NCBI RefSeq assembly: GCF_030272615.1
Contig: NC_081406.1
Location: 246,939,218 to 247,003,217 of the forward strand
Origin: Cryptomeria japonica
Taxonomy: Eukaryota > Streptophyta > Pinopsida > Cupressales > Cupressaceae
Direction of reading: 5' to 3'
Length of the DNA: 64,000 bases
Position numbers and translations under genes: made by a program. Below the pieces are notes generated by a model. The model was not told where the DNA came from. It saw only the letters and a program-made list of their open reading frames with translations, and did not search any database. This document shows, one piece after another, positions 1 through 12,700 of this stretch. How positions within the stretch are numbered: position 1 is the first letter of the stretch; each line of letters begins with the position of its first letter.

Positions 1-1264
1 TCTCACCTTGTTCCAGACATCAAAGGAGAGTACCATCAAGACCGCGTCGGTATAGGGTTTCAGCAATAATGGTATATCGAGCAGTTTGGCGAATGAAGGT
101 TTTACGTTGGTTATTCGATTGGTTGGGAGGAAGGGTGTGATCGCGGAGATAGGTGTAGAACTCACCATACCATGGGGATTCAGAACCAACAAGGCAACAT
201 ATCATTTCGGATTCGAGGATATCATAAGCGGGAATCCAAAGTTGTTCGACCAAGAACTCGTAGCGTGTTGAATTTTGTGGAAGATCTAGGAGGGATGCAA
301 TAGTAGCCATAGCATCAGCAGCTCGATTCTGATCTCTTAGTATCTGCTCAAAAGTGATAGTAGTAAATGATGTCTTTAGATTGTCCACCATTTGCTTATA
401 TGGCATGAGTTTATCATCCTTGGTCTGATATTCATCAGTTGCTTGTCAAATGACCAGTTGTGAGTCGCCATACACTTGTAGTTCTTGTAATTTCCATTGT
501 ACGGCGAGCCTAAGTCCTGTGATCAAGGCCTCATACTCTGCTATCTTGTTAGTGCATGGAAATGTGAGCCTGTAAGACTTTGGGATGCTATCACCTTGAG
601 GTGTGACAAACAGAATGCCTGCCCCCAAGCCATGCCTAGTGTATGAACCATCAAAGTATAGCTTCCACATTTGTGTTGTTGTGATCATGAATATCTCTTC
701 ATCTAGAAAATTGGAAATGAGAGGATGATCGCTTATGAGGGGTGCATCGGCTAACTGATCTGCAATGACTTGACCTTTGATAGCTTTACGGTCTACATAC
801 TTGATGTCAAATTCACTTAGAATCATCACCCATTTGGCCAAGCAACCTGTCAATGATGCTTTGCTAAGTAAATACTTGAGTGGATCAATCTTTGCAATGA
901 GTTGTACCTTATGTGTTAACAGATAGTGCCTCAGTTTAGTGGCTGCCAGGATTATTGCTAGGCAAGCTTACTCGATAGGTGTGTAATTGAGTTCATAGCC
1001 CACCAGTGTGCGAGAGATGTAGTAAATAGCACACTCTTTTCCTTCTGCATTATGTTGTGCCAGTAGTACACCCAATGTTGTACTTGTTGCTGAGATATAG
1101 AGTAACAACAGTCTACTTGGATCTGGTGGCATCAGTAATGGTAGATTCATGAGATAGTCTTTAAGCGTCTGAAATGCTTGCTGGCATCGGGCTTCCCACT
1201 GAAAGCGGATGTTCTTGTGTAGCAGGTGTGTAAAATGGGTGACACTTATCAGCCAGTTGTGCAA
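1..1264 (-). pseudogene. tandem RNase H domains of left Tat copy, broken
   Basis: Minus-strand pieces match residues of the right-copy pol. 968-1264 is the start of the ancestral RNase H, and 446-853 is its end plus the start of the second RNase H (LYFDGS, IAEYEAL, YGDSQLVI). 20-406 is the remainder up to RDQNRAADAMA and the linker to integrase. Stops separate them: 443-445 is TGA where the right copy has CGA, and about 965 is TAA where the right copy has CGA. The window edge cuts the copy before the integrase zinc finger. Confidence 0.88.
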
Positions 1265-1286
1265 TGAATCTTCGGATGGATTGAAG

Positions 1287-3545
1287 TCATCCTTGAAATG
1301 TCCTTAGCTGACTGATATTCTTTGGAGGTGGCATGTCCATGATTGCTTTTACCTTTGCTGGGTCGACCTCAATACCTCTGCTTGAGACAATGTATCCTAG
1401 AAGCTTCCCGGAGGTTACTCCAAAGACACATTTCTTTGGATTGAGTCGAACATGGTATTGTTCCAATCTATCAAATATTTTATCTAAGATGTGGAGATTC
1501 CCTTCTCTGGTGAGTGATTTTGCTAGTAAGTCATCCACATAATCTTCCATCATAGAATGCATCATGTCATGGAAGATGGTGGTCATTGCTCTTTGATCGG
1601 TCGCTCCTGCACTCTTTAGACTGAAAGGCATTACATTCCAGCAATATGTGCCCCATGGACATGTGAAGGTTGTCTTATGTTGATCTTCTGGTGCGATCTT
1701 TATCTGATTGTATCCTGAAAAGCCATCCATGAGTGAAAGCATGGCATGCCTTGCTGTCAGATCCACTATGATGTCGATATTTGGTAAGGGGAAGTCATCC
1801 TTAGGACATGCCTTGTTTAGATCTCTGAAGTCAATACAAATGCGGATGCCCCCTTTTGGTTTGCCGATAGGCACAATAGTGGAGATCCATTCTGCATAAT
1901 CAATTGGCCTAACGAAACCAACATCTAGGAGTTTCTCGAGTTCTGTTTTGACTAGTACTGCAATTTGAGGATGCATCATACGAAGCTTCTGCTTGACAGG
2001 TTTGGCTCCTTCTGCGACGGTGAGGTGATGCATGACTAAATCAGGATCAAGCCCAGGCATGTCTGCATATGACCATGCAAAGTTGATATGACGCTTCTGG
2101 AAGAACTCTATAAACTTAGGCTGTTCCTCTAGAGTGAGAAGAGATGCCAGATGTACGAGGCAAGGATTTTCAGGAGTCCCCACATTGTATTCTTTGGTTT
2201 CCTTGATGAGCATCGTTGATCGTTCTTGTTGTGTACTATCAGGCAGAATGTCAAACCCTTCATCCTCAGGCACCTCAGAGAGGTTTTCACCATTGGATAC
2301 GCTCTTTCTTTTTACTTTTGTTGGATCAAATAGTGTCACAGTGTGGTTTTCACTGGAAGATCCATGTTTTATTGTTATATTTTTGCAGTTGAAAGGTTTG
2401 GCATCAGCCCCGAAGTATGATGCGCTATTAAGTTCAATGGCGAAACCAGCTTTGTGATCCCTGCTTGGTAGGTTATCCCTTAATTCCAAAAAGTCAATGA
2501 TGGCCTCATCGTTTTGGAAGAAGTCAAGACATGGGGGATTTGGTTGGTTCCATTCGATGAGTTCAGGGTGGATAATGGTCATTACTTCATCGATTAGGTT
2601 AAGTGCATTAGATGTATCAGTGAGGGTTAAGACGTTATGGTGAAGGTCATTGATGGTACTCTCTCTGTCAGAATCAGGCATAGGATGAGACGTAGGGTCT
2701 GTGGAAGATGTTTCCAGTTCAAGAACCCAAGAGGTTTTTATCTGTGCTTCTCCATAAACAAGGATGTCTTTGTGTGGTGGAGGTGGTGATGTGTCTTCCT
2801 CATCTGAAGTATTAAGCTGTACAGAATCAAATTCCCACTCATGTGAATCAGTCTCTAAGTCACTTTCCAGCATCCGATTACCATACCATACTAGGATGTC
2901 TTTTGAGTTAAATACTGCAGGTGTGATTGGTTGATGTACCTTTGTAGTGATCGGTGTTGCAGGAAGATTGATGGGGATAAAAGAATATGGTACTGAGAGT
3001 ATCGGTAATTTTGACTCAATGGCTTCTGCTGGAACTGCTGGTGCCATAGATGTTACTGCGAGTTCTGATATAGTTGTTACTGCTAATGGTGTTGCTAATG
3101 GTATTACGGGTTTGTTTGGTGGGACGAGTGGCATTAGTGACTGTTGTGTTGGGGTTTTGAGCCTTGATGGGGAAGTTGGGATGGTTTTTGATGCTGCTTT
3201 GATAATGAAAGGTGTCCTTTTTACAGTAGGCAAACAAAATGGTTTGCTGGGTTTTCCTTAGAATTTGAGTTTAGGAAAGATCTCTTTTTCAAAGCCTAGG
3301 CCTGTATTACCTTTGGGCTTCAATTCCGGTAGCAGAGGTTCATGTCATCCTTGTTTGCAACATCCCAAAGCACTCTGACCATCATACCCCATTCTTTGCA
3401 TAATGAGGAGACCTTTGCCATACTGATCCGTAGGAAGTTTAACTTTCGGTATATCAATGGTGATGGGATTTTTATAGATCCAGTCCGCCAAGTACTCATC
3501 TTGGGTTTCTTCTTCTTGACTCTTTCCAAGGTTGAAAGGTGTCAA
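1287..3545 (-). pseudogene. pol fragment of left Tat copy: G-patch-like segment and reverse transcriptase
   Basis: The long minus-strand frame 3233-1287 (648 codons) carries a low-complexity Thr/Pro/Ala linker, an acidic linker, then the reverse transcriptase with the FRDLNKACPKDDFPLPNI block and an intact YVDD catalytic box. Upstream, 3345-3545 holds a glycine-rich MGYDGQSALG segment that matches the right copy and looks like a G-patch. The frame is interrupted at 3345-3347, where the right copy has CGA and this copy has TGA. The 3' end of the frame shifts at about 1270-1290, where the right copy reads straight through. This is a decayed relic of a once complete pol. Confidence 0.9.
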
Positions 3546-3602
3546 AGCACATGCAGGCGTGTTTAGTGGTTGCTGGAGTAATTGTTGTGGTTTACCATGT
3601 GT

Positions 3603-6053
3603 TCAAGGAGAAGTGGGCATTTGTCCCACACAAAAGAGTTGACTCAAGTTGTATTCCCCAGGACCTTCCTTTGCTATCTTCATTTTAAGCTTTTCTTGCT
3701 TTGGTATAGTGGTGCTCAAACTGGCAAGAGAGGCCGGACTTATATATGATGTGGAGGAAATGGCTTCTCTATTATTAGGAATGGTAATCTCTGGTTGATG
3801 GTTGATATTATGGCAATACGCAAAGGGATTTGCATCGCCTAGGATTGTGATCTCTACACCGTTATGTGGGAACTTGATACATTGATGGTAGGTAGATGGA
3901 ACGGCTTGCATGGCATGTATCCAAGGTCTTCCTAACAATAGATTGTATGGCAGAGGAAGGTCCAGAACCTGACAAATGATGTGCTTTACCACAGGGCCCA
4001 CTCGGATTGGTAGTACCACAGCTCCTTTGGAGGAACGCTCCGCATCGTCACAGGCTTTGATTGTGATCTTCTTATGAGGATCCACTGATTCTATTGCATA
4101 TACCAATGTTGTGACCAACTGTAATGTACAAATGTTCAAGCCTGCTCCATTATCTATCAAGACTCACTTGATCCTATGCTGGTTGATAAAGCCTTCAATG
4201 TGTAGCGAAGCATTATGAGGTTGTTGGAAGGAAGAGTTGTCACTTTCGGAAAAAGTGAGACAAGGTGATGACTTTAGACTTCCAACCATGGCTTGAAATT
4301 GGTCGGTATTCAGATTTGCAGGGACTGACGCCTCTTGGAGTGCTTGATCCAAGATAGTTTTATGAGATGGCGATAGGCGCAATAGTTCTAAAATGGATAT
4401 AAGTGTAGGGGTTTTGTCTAATTGTTCCACAAGATTGTACTACTTTGGGATGGAGGGGGTGCCTTGTGGAGCTGCCTTTACGGTGACCTTACCACGATGT
4501 GTAACAACATTGCAATTTGAGTTGGGATTCTTGAAGGTTATAGTTGCAACTTGTTCACTGGCATCATACATATGATTTACAGTGTAATTATACGCAGCCT
4601 GTGTATAATCAGTGGTATCAGTGCCTAGCCTGGAAGTAGAAGGATCCCTTTGATCTTGTGATGGAAGTGGATTTTTGAACATCAGATGATCATTATTTGT
4701 TGTTTTTGGGTCATGTCCTTCAATTTCAAGTTCTCCTCGGTCAATAAGATCCTGAATAAGATCTTTCAAGCAGTGACAATTACTTGTCTTGTGTCCTCTT
4801 CCTTGGTGGAAATCACAGTGTTCAGTATCTCTCCACCATGCAGGTTTGACTTGAGGCTCATAGTTTGATGTTTTTGGTAGAGTGACCAAATTTTGAGAAA
4901 TGAGTTGTCGCAATACTGTTTCAATGGGTTCCCCTAAGGGAGTGTATGTGCGTTTCTATTTTTGCTGACGAGGTCTTGGTTCATCATGAGATGTGATGCG
5001 ACCTTGATTGGAAGGAACATTTGTGTTATTCTGAGGTGGAGGATTTTGTCCTGCGAACCGAACCACAGGTTGTGCATTTTGGATAGTCCAGGCATCCACA
5101 ACCCCATCGTTGACGATATTCTTGTTTTTGTTCCAGAAGCTTGGTTTATCACTATTGAAGCGTGGGCGAGGACCATCTTTTGGTTCATTAAAGATTTTGA
5201 TGAGTCCTTTCTTGATAAGTGCCCTTTCACATTTCAAACCCTTGGTGATCATATCATTAAAAGAGTCTGTGTCTTTGACATCTAGGTGAAATTCCATTTC
5301 TTCGTTTAAGTTGGAAATGAATATTTCCACTAGTTCTCATTTAGGTAACTAAAGAGAACGTCTGCTAGACATTTGATTTCATCGTTGCAGGAATACTGAG
5401 AATAGTTCACCTGGTTTTTGTTTGGTGTTGCACAGATCAGCCATGGTGATATCGCGTTCAATGTTATGAGAGTAATGAGCTAGGAACTTCTGGATGAGTT
5501 CCTCAAATGTTCTAATGCCACTTGATAGTTGGGAAAACCATGATGTGGTTGTTCCTCCCAAGATTTGGGGAAAAAGGCGCATTAGGTAGGTGTCTTCATA
5601 TGCCACTTCGAGACAAGCGGAATGAAATTCTCTAACATGATCACGGGGATCTCCCTTTCCCCTATATTTTTTGAATTTGGGTGTTTTGAATCCTCGTGGA
5701 AAGGGTGGCATATAAAGATTCCTATCAAAAGGATAGGGATAGATGTCATTGAGTGAGAATTGGTTATTTTTGACACCACTATGAAGTTGTTGGGCGAGAT
5801 TCTTGACTTGTTGCTGCAACATCTCCATTTCATTTGGAGGAGGAGGTGGTGGGTTACCTCGAGGAATGTTATATCTGATGGGATCTCTTCCTCTGTCCTC
5901 TTCATGGCGACTTTGTCTTTCTGATGCTTGTCTTAATTGGGCAAGATCAAAGTCAGAGGGGAATTTTGCTCCTTCTTGTGCGAGCTTTAAAAAGTGAGCA
6001 TCCGCATTGCTCCTGAGTATTTCGTCAAACAGTCTGTTAAAGAGAGGGTTATG
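3603..6053 (-). pseudogene. gag-protease region of left Tat copy, broken
   Basis: Minus-strand fragments cover the Gag core (5379-6053, including a proline run and the FRGF/PPFP region), the Gag C-terminus (4956-5330), the zinc-knuckle-like CDFHQGRGHKTSNC segment (4440-4913) and the aspartic protease (3603-4160, with active-site motif MIDNGAG). Breaks include a Trp-to-stop change after the Gag core near 5380 and stops after the QQK and IPK words near 4955 and 4440. The last two are shared with the right copy, so the common source was probably already interrupted there. The protease segment closely matches 8990-9571. No function is expected. Confidence 0.88.
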
Positions 6054-6139
6054 CTTTATCTTAAATAAATAAATAGGCAAAAATACAAAGTGCAAACAAC
6101 AAAGAATCAAACTTTATGACCATTCTTCACATCTTGTGA

Positions 6140-6430
6140 AAGAAGAAGCATCATCAGAATATCAACTTGAAAAGAAGACCATTGAGCTCAAAGGCTTTGA
6201 TCAAAAGGAGGAAATTCTTCTATATAAATAAACAAATCTTTGTCTCCCATAGAGTTTTTTTGCGTCACATGCGTCTCTACCTTCAAGGCAAAACAAATGA
6301 ATTTGATTCAGAATCATTGAACCGCATAGCTTTTATGCAATATAGAGCTCTGAGTTATCACAAAAACCAAGGAGGTAAGATTAATCCCAACTTTTTCCCA
6401 AACGTCTATATCACATACAACACAGCTTGA
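6140..6430 (+). CDS. small basic ORF upstream of gag, relic copy (extra ORF)
   Basis: Open frame of 97 codons between a TGA at 6137-6139 and a TGA ending at 6430. It has no ATG before 6269, so the original start is probably lost. The segment YINKQIFVSHRVFLRHMRLY, followed by an LQGK...EFDSESLNR...ALSYH...GGKIN...ITY pattern, aligns without large gaps to the 90-codon ORF at 61199-61471, which sits just upstream of gag in a different Tat family. The peptide is basic and rich in Arg, Lys, His and aromatic residues. Tat/Ogre elements are known to carry an extra ORF before gag; whether this is related to Ogre ORF1 I cannot tell. Function unknown. About 520 bases of leader separate it from the gag ATG. 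Confidence 0.6.
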   Translation, partial: KKKHHQNINLKRRPLSSKALIKRRKFFYINKQIFVSHRVFLRHMRLYLQGKTNEFDSESLNRIAFMQYRALSYHKNQGGKINPNFFPNVYITYNTA

Positions 6431-6947
6431 GAAATACCACCAACACCCAAAAGAGAAGAGGTAGAGTTTGTCCCATTGGTGACACAAAGCTTTTATTGAA
6501 GTTAAAAACATTTTCATCCATTATCTTACTCATACATCATCACTTCATCATCAATCTGTTCCAACTCTCAAAACATTAAGAGGTTCTTGCTCCAAGTTCT
6601 CTTTTTAGATATTGCTTGAATCAAACACATCACATCACTTTTTAGATTGTTTCTACATCTAGGATAAGCTCATCCTAAGAGACACATCTACACAGGTTAA
6701 AACTAGTTCATGAGTGAATCCTCTCATTACTAGGTAGTTAAATCTGTAACACATCTCAGATTTCTCTACACCTTATCACATCAAAACTTATCAAACAAGC
6801 AAGCAATTCAAAAAAGGAATTTCGGTTACATCTACCTTAAAAGTGCTAGAGATCCACATACAACACAATTCACCAACCATCAATCTCTCATTTCATCAAA
6901 AACTCATCATCATTTTCACACAACTTCAACAAAAGCTTGTAAGCAAA

Positions 6948-8710
6948 ATGGCTCAAACCCGACCACAGTCAAGGCAACGAGAAATAGAAATGGAAGAAGA
7001 AGAAGAGGAAAATCTCAATGAATTCCAAGAAGCACTTGGAGGAAATGCGAATGATGAAAACCAAGGTACACCTACTCCTACAACAATAGAAAGGGCTCAA
7101 CATAACCCTCTCTTTAATAGATTGTTTGACGAAATACTCAGGAGCAATGCGGATGCTCACTTTTTAAAGCTCGCTCAAGAAGGAGCAAAACTCCCCTCTG
7201 ACTTTGATCTTGCCCAATTAAGACAAGCATCAGAATGACAAAGTCACCATGAAGAGGAAAGAGGCAGAGATCCCATCAGATACAACATTCCTCAAGGTAA
7301 CCCACCACCTCCTCCTCCAACTGAAATGGAGATGTTGCGGCAACAGTCGAGAATCTCGCCCAACAACTTCATAGTGGTGTCAAGACTAACCTATTCTCAC
7401 TCAATGACATTTGTCCCTGTCCTTTTGATAGGAATCTTTATATGCCACCCTTTCCACAAGGATTCGAAACACCCAAATTCGAAAAATATAGAGCAAAGGG
7501 AGATCCCCGTGATCATGTCAGAGAATTTCATTCTGCTTGCCTCGAAGTGGCATATGAAGACACATACCTCATGCGCCTTTTTCCCCAAAGTTTGGGAGGA
7601 ACAACCACATCATGGTTTTCTCGACTATTAGGTGGCATTAGAACATTTGAGGAACTTATCCAAAAATTCCTCGCTCATTACTCTCATAACATTGAATGCG
7701 ACATCATCATGGCTGATCTGTGCAACACCAAACAAAAACTAGGTGAACTATTCTCAGTATTCCTGCAATGATGGCGCCAAATGTCTAGCAGATGTTCTCT
7801 TCAGTTACCTGAACGAGAGCTAGTGGAAATATTCATTTCCAACTTAAACAAAGAAATGGAATTTCCCCTGGATGTCAAAGACACAGACTCTTTTAATGAT
7901 ATGATCACCAAGGATTTGAAATGTGAAAGGGCACTTATCAAGAAAGGACTCATCAAAATCTATAATGAACCAAAGAATGGTCCTCGCCCACGCTTCAATA
8001 GTGATAAACCAAGTTTCTGGAACAAAAACAAGAATATCGTCAACGATGGGGTTGTGGATGCCTGGACTATCCAAAATGCACAGCCTGTGGTTCGGTTTGC
8101 AGGACAGATTCCTCCACCTTAGAACAACACAAATGTTCCTTCGAATCAAGGTCGCATCACATCTCATGATGAACCAAGACCTCGTCAGCAAAAATAGAAA
8201 CGCACATACACTCCCTTAGGGGAACCCATTGAAACAGTATTGCGACAACTCATTTCTCAAAATTTGGTCACTCTACCAAAAACATCAAACTATGAGCCTC
8301 AGGTCAAACCAGCATGGTGGAGAGATATTGAACACTGTGATTTCCACCAAGGAAGAGGACACAAGACAAGTAAATGTCACTGATTAAAAGATCTTATTCA
8401 GGATCTTATTGACCGAGGAGAAATTGAAATTGAAGGACATGACCCAAAAACAACAAATAATGATCATCTGATGTTCAAAAATCCACTTCCATCACAAGAT
8501 CAAAGGGGTCCTTCCACTTCTACGCGAGGCACTGATACCACAGATTATACACAGGATGCGTATAATTACACTGTAAATCATCTGTATGATGCCAGTGAAC
8601 AAATTGCAACTATAACCTTCAAAAATCCCAACTCAAATTGCAATGTTGTTATGCGTCACGACAAAGTTACCATAAAGGCAGCTCCACAAAGCACCACCTC
8701 CATCCCAAAG
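6948..8710 (+). pseudogene. gag of right Tat copy, broken
   Basis: The likely original start is the ATG at 6948, giving MAQTRPQSRQREIEMEEEEE, an N-terminus rich in Gln and Glu. The Gag core lies at 7442-7771 (DHVREFHSACLEVAYEDTY, TTTSWFSRL) and continues at 7781-8122. A CDFHQGRGH zinc-knuckle-like segment follows at about 8338. Breaks against the left copy are a TGA at 7236-7238, a frame change near 7350, TGA at 7769-7771 (CGA in the left copy), TAG near 8120 (CAG in the left copy), a TAG in the QQK-KRTYTP word near 8197 (shared by both copies), TGA near 8383 and a shared TAG at about 8711. Gag would form the particle and bind RNA; this copy cannot make it whole. Confidence 0.88.
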
Positions 8711-8722
8711 TAGTACAATCTT

Positions 8723-9571
8723 GTGGAACAATTAGATAAAATGCCTGCGCTTATATCCATTTTAGAGCTATTGCGCCTATCGCCATCTCATAAAACTATC
8801 TTGGATCAAGCACTCCAAGAGGCATCAGTCCCTGCAAATCTGAATACAGACCAATTTCAAGCCATGGTTGGAAGTCTAAAGTCATCACCTTGTCTCACTT
8901 TTTCTGAAAGTGACAACTCTTCCTTCCAGCAACCTCATAACGCCTCACTACACGTTGAAGGCTTTATCAACCAACATAGGATCAAGCGAGTCTTGATCGA
9001 TGATGGAGCAGGCCTGAATATTTGTACCCTATAGTTGGTCACAACATTGGGATATGCAATAGAATCAGTGGATCCTTGCAAGAAGATCACAATCAAAGCC
9101 TATGACGATGCAGAGCGTTCCTCCAAAGGAGATGTGGTACTACCAATCCGAGTAGGCCCTGTGGTAAAGCACATCATCTGTCAGGTTCTGGACCTTCCTC
9201 TTCCATATAATCTATTGTTAGGGAGACCCTGGATACATGCCATGCAAGCCGTTCCATCTACCTACCATCAATGTATCAAGTTCCCACATAACGGTGTAGA
9301 GATCACAATCCTTGGCGATGCAAATCCCTTTGCATATTGCCATAATATCAGCCATCAACCAGAGATTACCGTTCCTAATAATAGAGAAGCCATTTCCTCC
9401 ACATCATATTTAAGTCCTGCCTCTCTTGCCAGTTCAAACATCACTATACCCAAGCAAGAAAAGCTTAAGATGAAGATAGCAGAGGAAGGTCCAGGGGAAT
9501 ACAACTTGAGTCAACTCTTTTGTGTGGGACAAATGCCCACTTCTCCTCAAACACATGGTAAACCACAATAG
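8723..9571 (+). pseudogene. aspartic protease region of right Tat copy
   Basis: Two same-phase segments, 8723-9034 and 9035-9571, are separated by a TAG at 9032-9034 where the left copy has CAG. The active-site block VLIDDGAGLNIC (from 8990) fits the D-x-G-A pattern of retropepsins. The flap and second half include AERSSKG and LLGRPWIHAMQAVPSTYHQC, a run strongly conserved with the third element at 63481-63790. The segment ends at TAG 9569-9571, where the left copy has CAA. In a functional element this domain would cut the polyprotein and would be continuous with gag upstream and pol downstream. Confidence 0.87.
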
Positions 9572-9751
9572 TTACTCCAGCAACCACTAATCATGCCTAC
9601 ATGTGCTTTGATGCCTTTCATCCTTGGAAAGAGTCAAGAAGAAGAAACCCAAGATGAGGACTTAGCGGAATGGATCTATAAAGATCCCATCACCACTGAT
9701 CTACCACAAGTTAAGCTGCCTACAGATTAGTATGGCAAAGGTCTCCTCATT

Positions 9752-12700
9752 ATGCAAAGAATGGGGTATGATGGTCAAAGTGCTTTAGGATATTGCAAAC
9801 AAGGACGACATGAACCTCTACTGCCAGAATTAAAACCCAAAGGTAATACAGGCCTAGGCTTTGAAAAAGAGATCTTTCCTAAACTCAAATTCAAAGGAAA
9901 ACCCAGCAAACCATTATGTCAGCCTACTGCAAAAAGGACACCTTTCACAATTGCCCCACCGAGGCTCAGAATCCCAACAAAACCATTACTAATGCCATCA
10001 AGCGAACTAGTAATACCATCCGCAGCAGCCATCACATCAATAGTACCATTAGCAGCAACAACTGTATCAGAACCCGCAGCAACATCTATGGCACCAGCAG
10101 TTCCAGCAGAAGCCACTGAGTCAGCACTGCCGATACTCCCTGTGCCATATTCTTTTATCCCCATCAACCTTCCTGCAGCACCAATCACTACAAAGGTACA
10201 TCAACCAATCACGCCTGTAGCATTTAATTCAAAAGACATCCCAGTATGGTATAGTAATCGGATGTTGGAAAGTGACTCAGAGACCGACTCACATGAGTGG
10301 GAATTTGATTTTGTACAGCTTAACACTTCAGATGAGGAAGATGCATCACTACCTCCACCACGCAAAGACATCCCTGTTTATGGAGAAGCACAAATAAAGA
10401 CCACTTGGGTTCCTAAACTGGAAACATCTTCCACAGACCCTACGTCTCATCCTACGCTTGATTCTAACGGGGAGAGTACCATCAACGACCTTCACCATAA
10501 CGTCTTAACCCTCACTGATACATCTAACGCACTTAACCTAATCGATGAAGTAATGCCCATTATCCACCTTGAACTCATCGAATGGAACCAACCAAATCCC
10601 CCATGTCTTGACTTCTTCCAAAATGATGAGGCCATCATTGACTTTTTGGAATTAAGGGATAACCTACCAAGCGGGGATCACAAAGCTGGATTCGCCATTG
10701 AACTTAATAGTGCAACATACTTCGGGGTGGATGCCAAACCTTTTAGTTGCAAAAATATAACAATAAAACATGGATCTTCCAGTGAAAACCACACTGTGGC
10801 ACTATTTGATTCGACAAAAGTAAAAAGAAAGAGTGTATCCAACGGTGAAAACCTCTCTGAGGCACCTGAGGATGAAGGGTTTGACATTCTCCCTACTAAT
10901 GCACAACAGGAACGATCAACAATTCTCATCAAGGAAACCAAAGAATACAATGTGGGGACTCCTGAAAATCCTCATCTCATACATCTAGCATCTCTTCTCA
11001 CTCCAGAGGAACAACCTAAATTTATAGAGTTCTTCCAGAAGCGTCAGATCAACTTCGCATGGTCATATGCAGACATGCCTGGGCTTGATCCTGATTTAGT
11101 CATGCATCACCTCACCGTAGCAGAAGGAGCCAAACCTGTCAAGCAGAAGCTTCGTAAAATGCATCCTCAAATTGTAGTACTAGTCAAAACAGAACTCAAG
11201 AAACTCCTAGATGTTGGTTTCATTAGACCAATTGATTATGCAGAATGGATCTCCAATATTGTGTCTGTCGGCAAACCAAAAGGGGGCATCCGCATTTGTA
11301 CTGACTTCAGAGATCTGAATAAGGCATGTCCTAAGGATGACTTCCCCCTACCAAATATTCACATCATAGTGGACCTGACAACAGGACATGCCATGCTTTC
11401 ACTCATGGATGGCTTTTCAGGATACAATCAAATAAAGATCGCACCAGAAGATCAACATAAGACAGCCTTCACCTGTCCATGGGGCACATATTGCTGGAAT
11501 GTAATGCCCTTTGGTCTCAAGAATGTAGGAGCAACCTATCAAAGAGCAATGACCACCATCTTCCATGATATGATGCATACTATGATGGAAGATTATGTGG
11601 ACGACTTACTAGCAAAATCACTTACCAGAGAAGGGCATCTCCACATCTTAGATAAAATCTTTGATAGACTGGAACAATACCATGTTCGACTCAACCCAAA
11701 GAAATGTGTCTTTGGAGTGACCTCCGGGAAGCTTCTAGGATACATTGTCTCAAGCAAAGGTATTGAGGTCAACCCAGCAAAGGTAAAAGCAATCATGGAC
11801 ATGCAACCACCAAAGAATATCAATCAGCTAAGGACATTACAAGGGCGGCTTCAATCCATCCGAAGATTCATTGCACAGTTGGCAGATAAATGTCACCCAT
11901 TCACACACCTGCTACACAAGAACATCCACTTTCAGTGGGATGCCCGATGCCAGCAAGCATTTCAGACGCTTAAAGACTATCTCATGAATCCACCATTGCT
12001 GATGCCACCAGATCCAAGTAGACCATTGTTACTCTATATCTCAGCAACAAGTACAACATTGGGTGTACTACTGGCACAACATAATGCAGAAGGAAAAGAG
12101 TGTGTTGTTTACTACATCTCTCGCACACTGGTGGGATATGAACTCAATTACACGCCTATTGAGCGAGCTTGCCTAGCAGTAATCTTAGCAGCCACTAAAC
12201 TAAGGCACTATCTGTTAACACACAAAGTACAACTCATTGCAAAGATTGATCCACTCAAGTATTTACTCAGCAAAGCAGCATTGACAGGCCGCTTGGCCAA
12301 ATGGGTGATGATTCTAAGTGAATTTGACATCGAGTATGTAGACCGTAAAGCTATCAAAGGGCAGGTTATTGTAGATCAGTTGGCCGATGCACCACTCATA
12401 GACAAGCATCCTCTCATTTCCAATTTTCCAGATGAAGAGATATTCATGATTACAACAACACAACCATGGAAACTATACTTTGATGGTTCGTACACTAGAC
12501 ATGGCTCAGGGGCAGGCATTCTGTTTATCACACCTCAAGGTGACAGCATTCTGAAGTCTTACAGGCTCACATTTCCATGCACCAACAACATAGCAGAGTA
12601 TGAGGCCTTGATCACAAGACTCAAGCTAGTCGTACAATGGAAATTACAAGAACTACAAGTATATGGCGACTCCCAACTGGTCATTCGACAAGCAACAGAT

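Larger units (their letters stand above)
1..6053 (-). mobile_element. Tat-type Ty3/gypsy retrotransposon, decayed copy (left arm)
   Basis: This is the minus-strand copy of the family also present at 7101-13134. Read on the minus strand, the order is gag, protease, reverse transcriptase, ancestral RNase H and a second plant-type (archaeal-like) RNase H. That dual RNase H order defines the Tat lineage. The copy starts inside gag (the word CATAACCCTCTC, reverse complement of 6042-6053) and leaves the window just after the second RNase H, so integrase and LTRs are not seen. Frames are broken by many stops and shifts. The edge at 6053 is abrupt: the first part of gag, present in the right copy, is missing. 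Confidence 0.93.

Noticed and set aside
2947-3261. Plus-strand 104-codon frame opposite the left Tat pol linker
   Set aside because: It is the antisense shadow of the Thr/Ala/Pro-rich linker of the minus-strand pol; the mirror frame occurs at 9919-10188 opposite the right copy.
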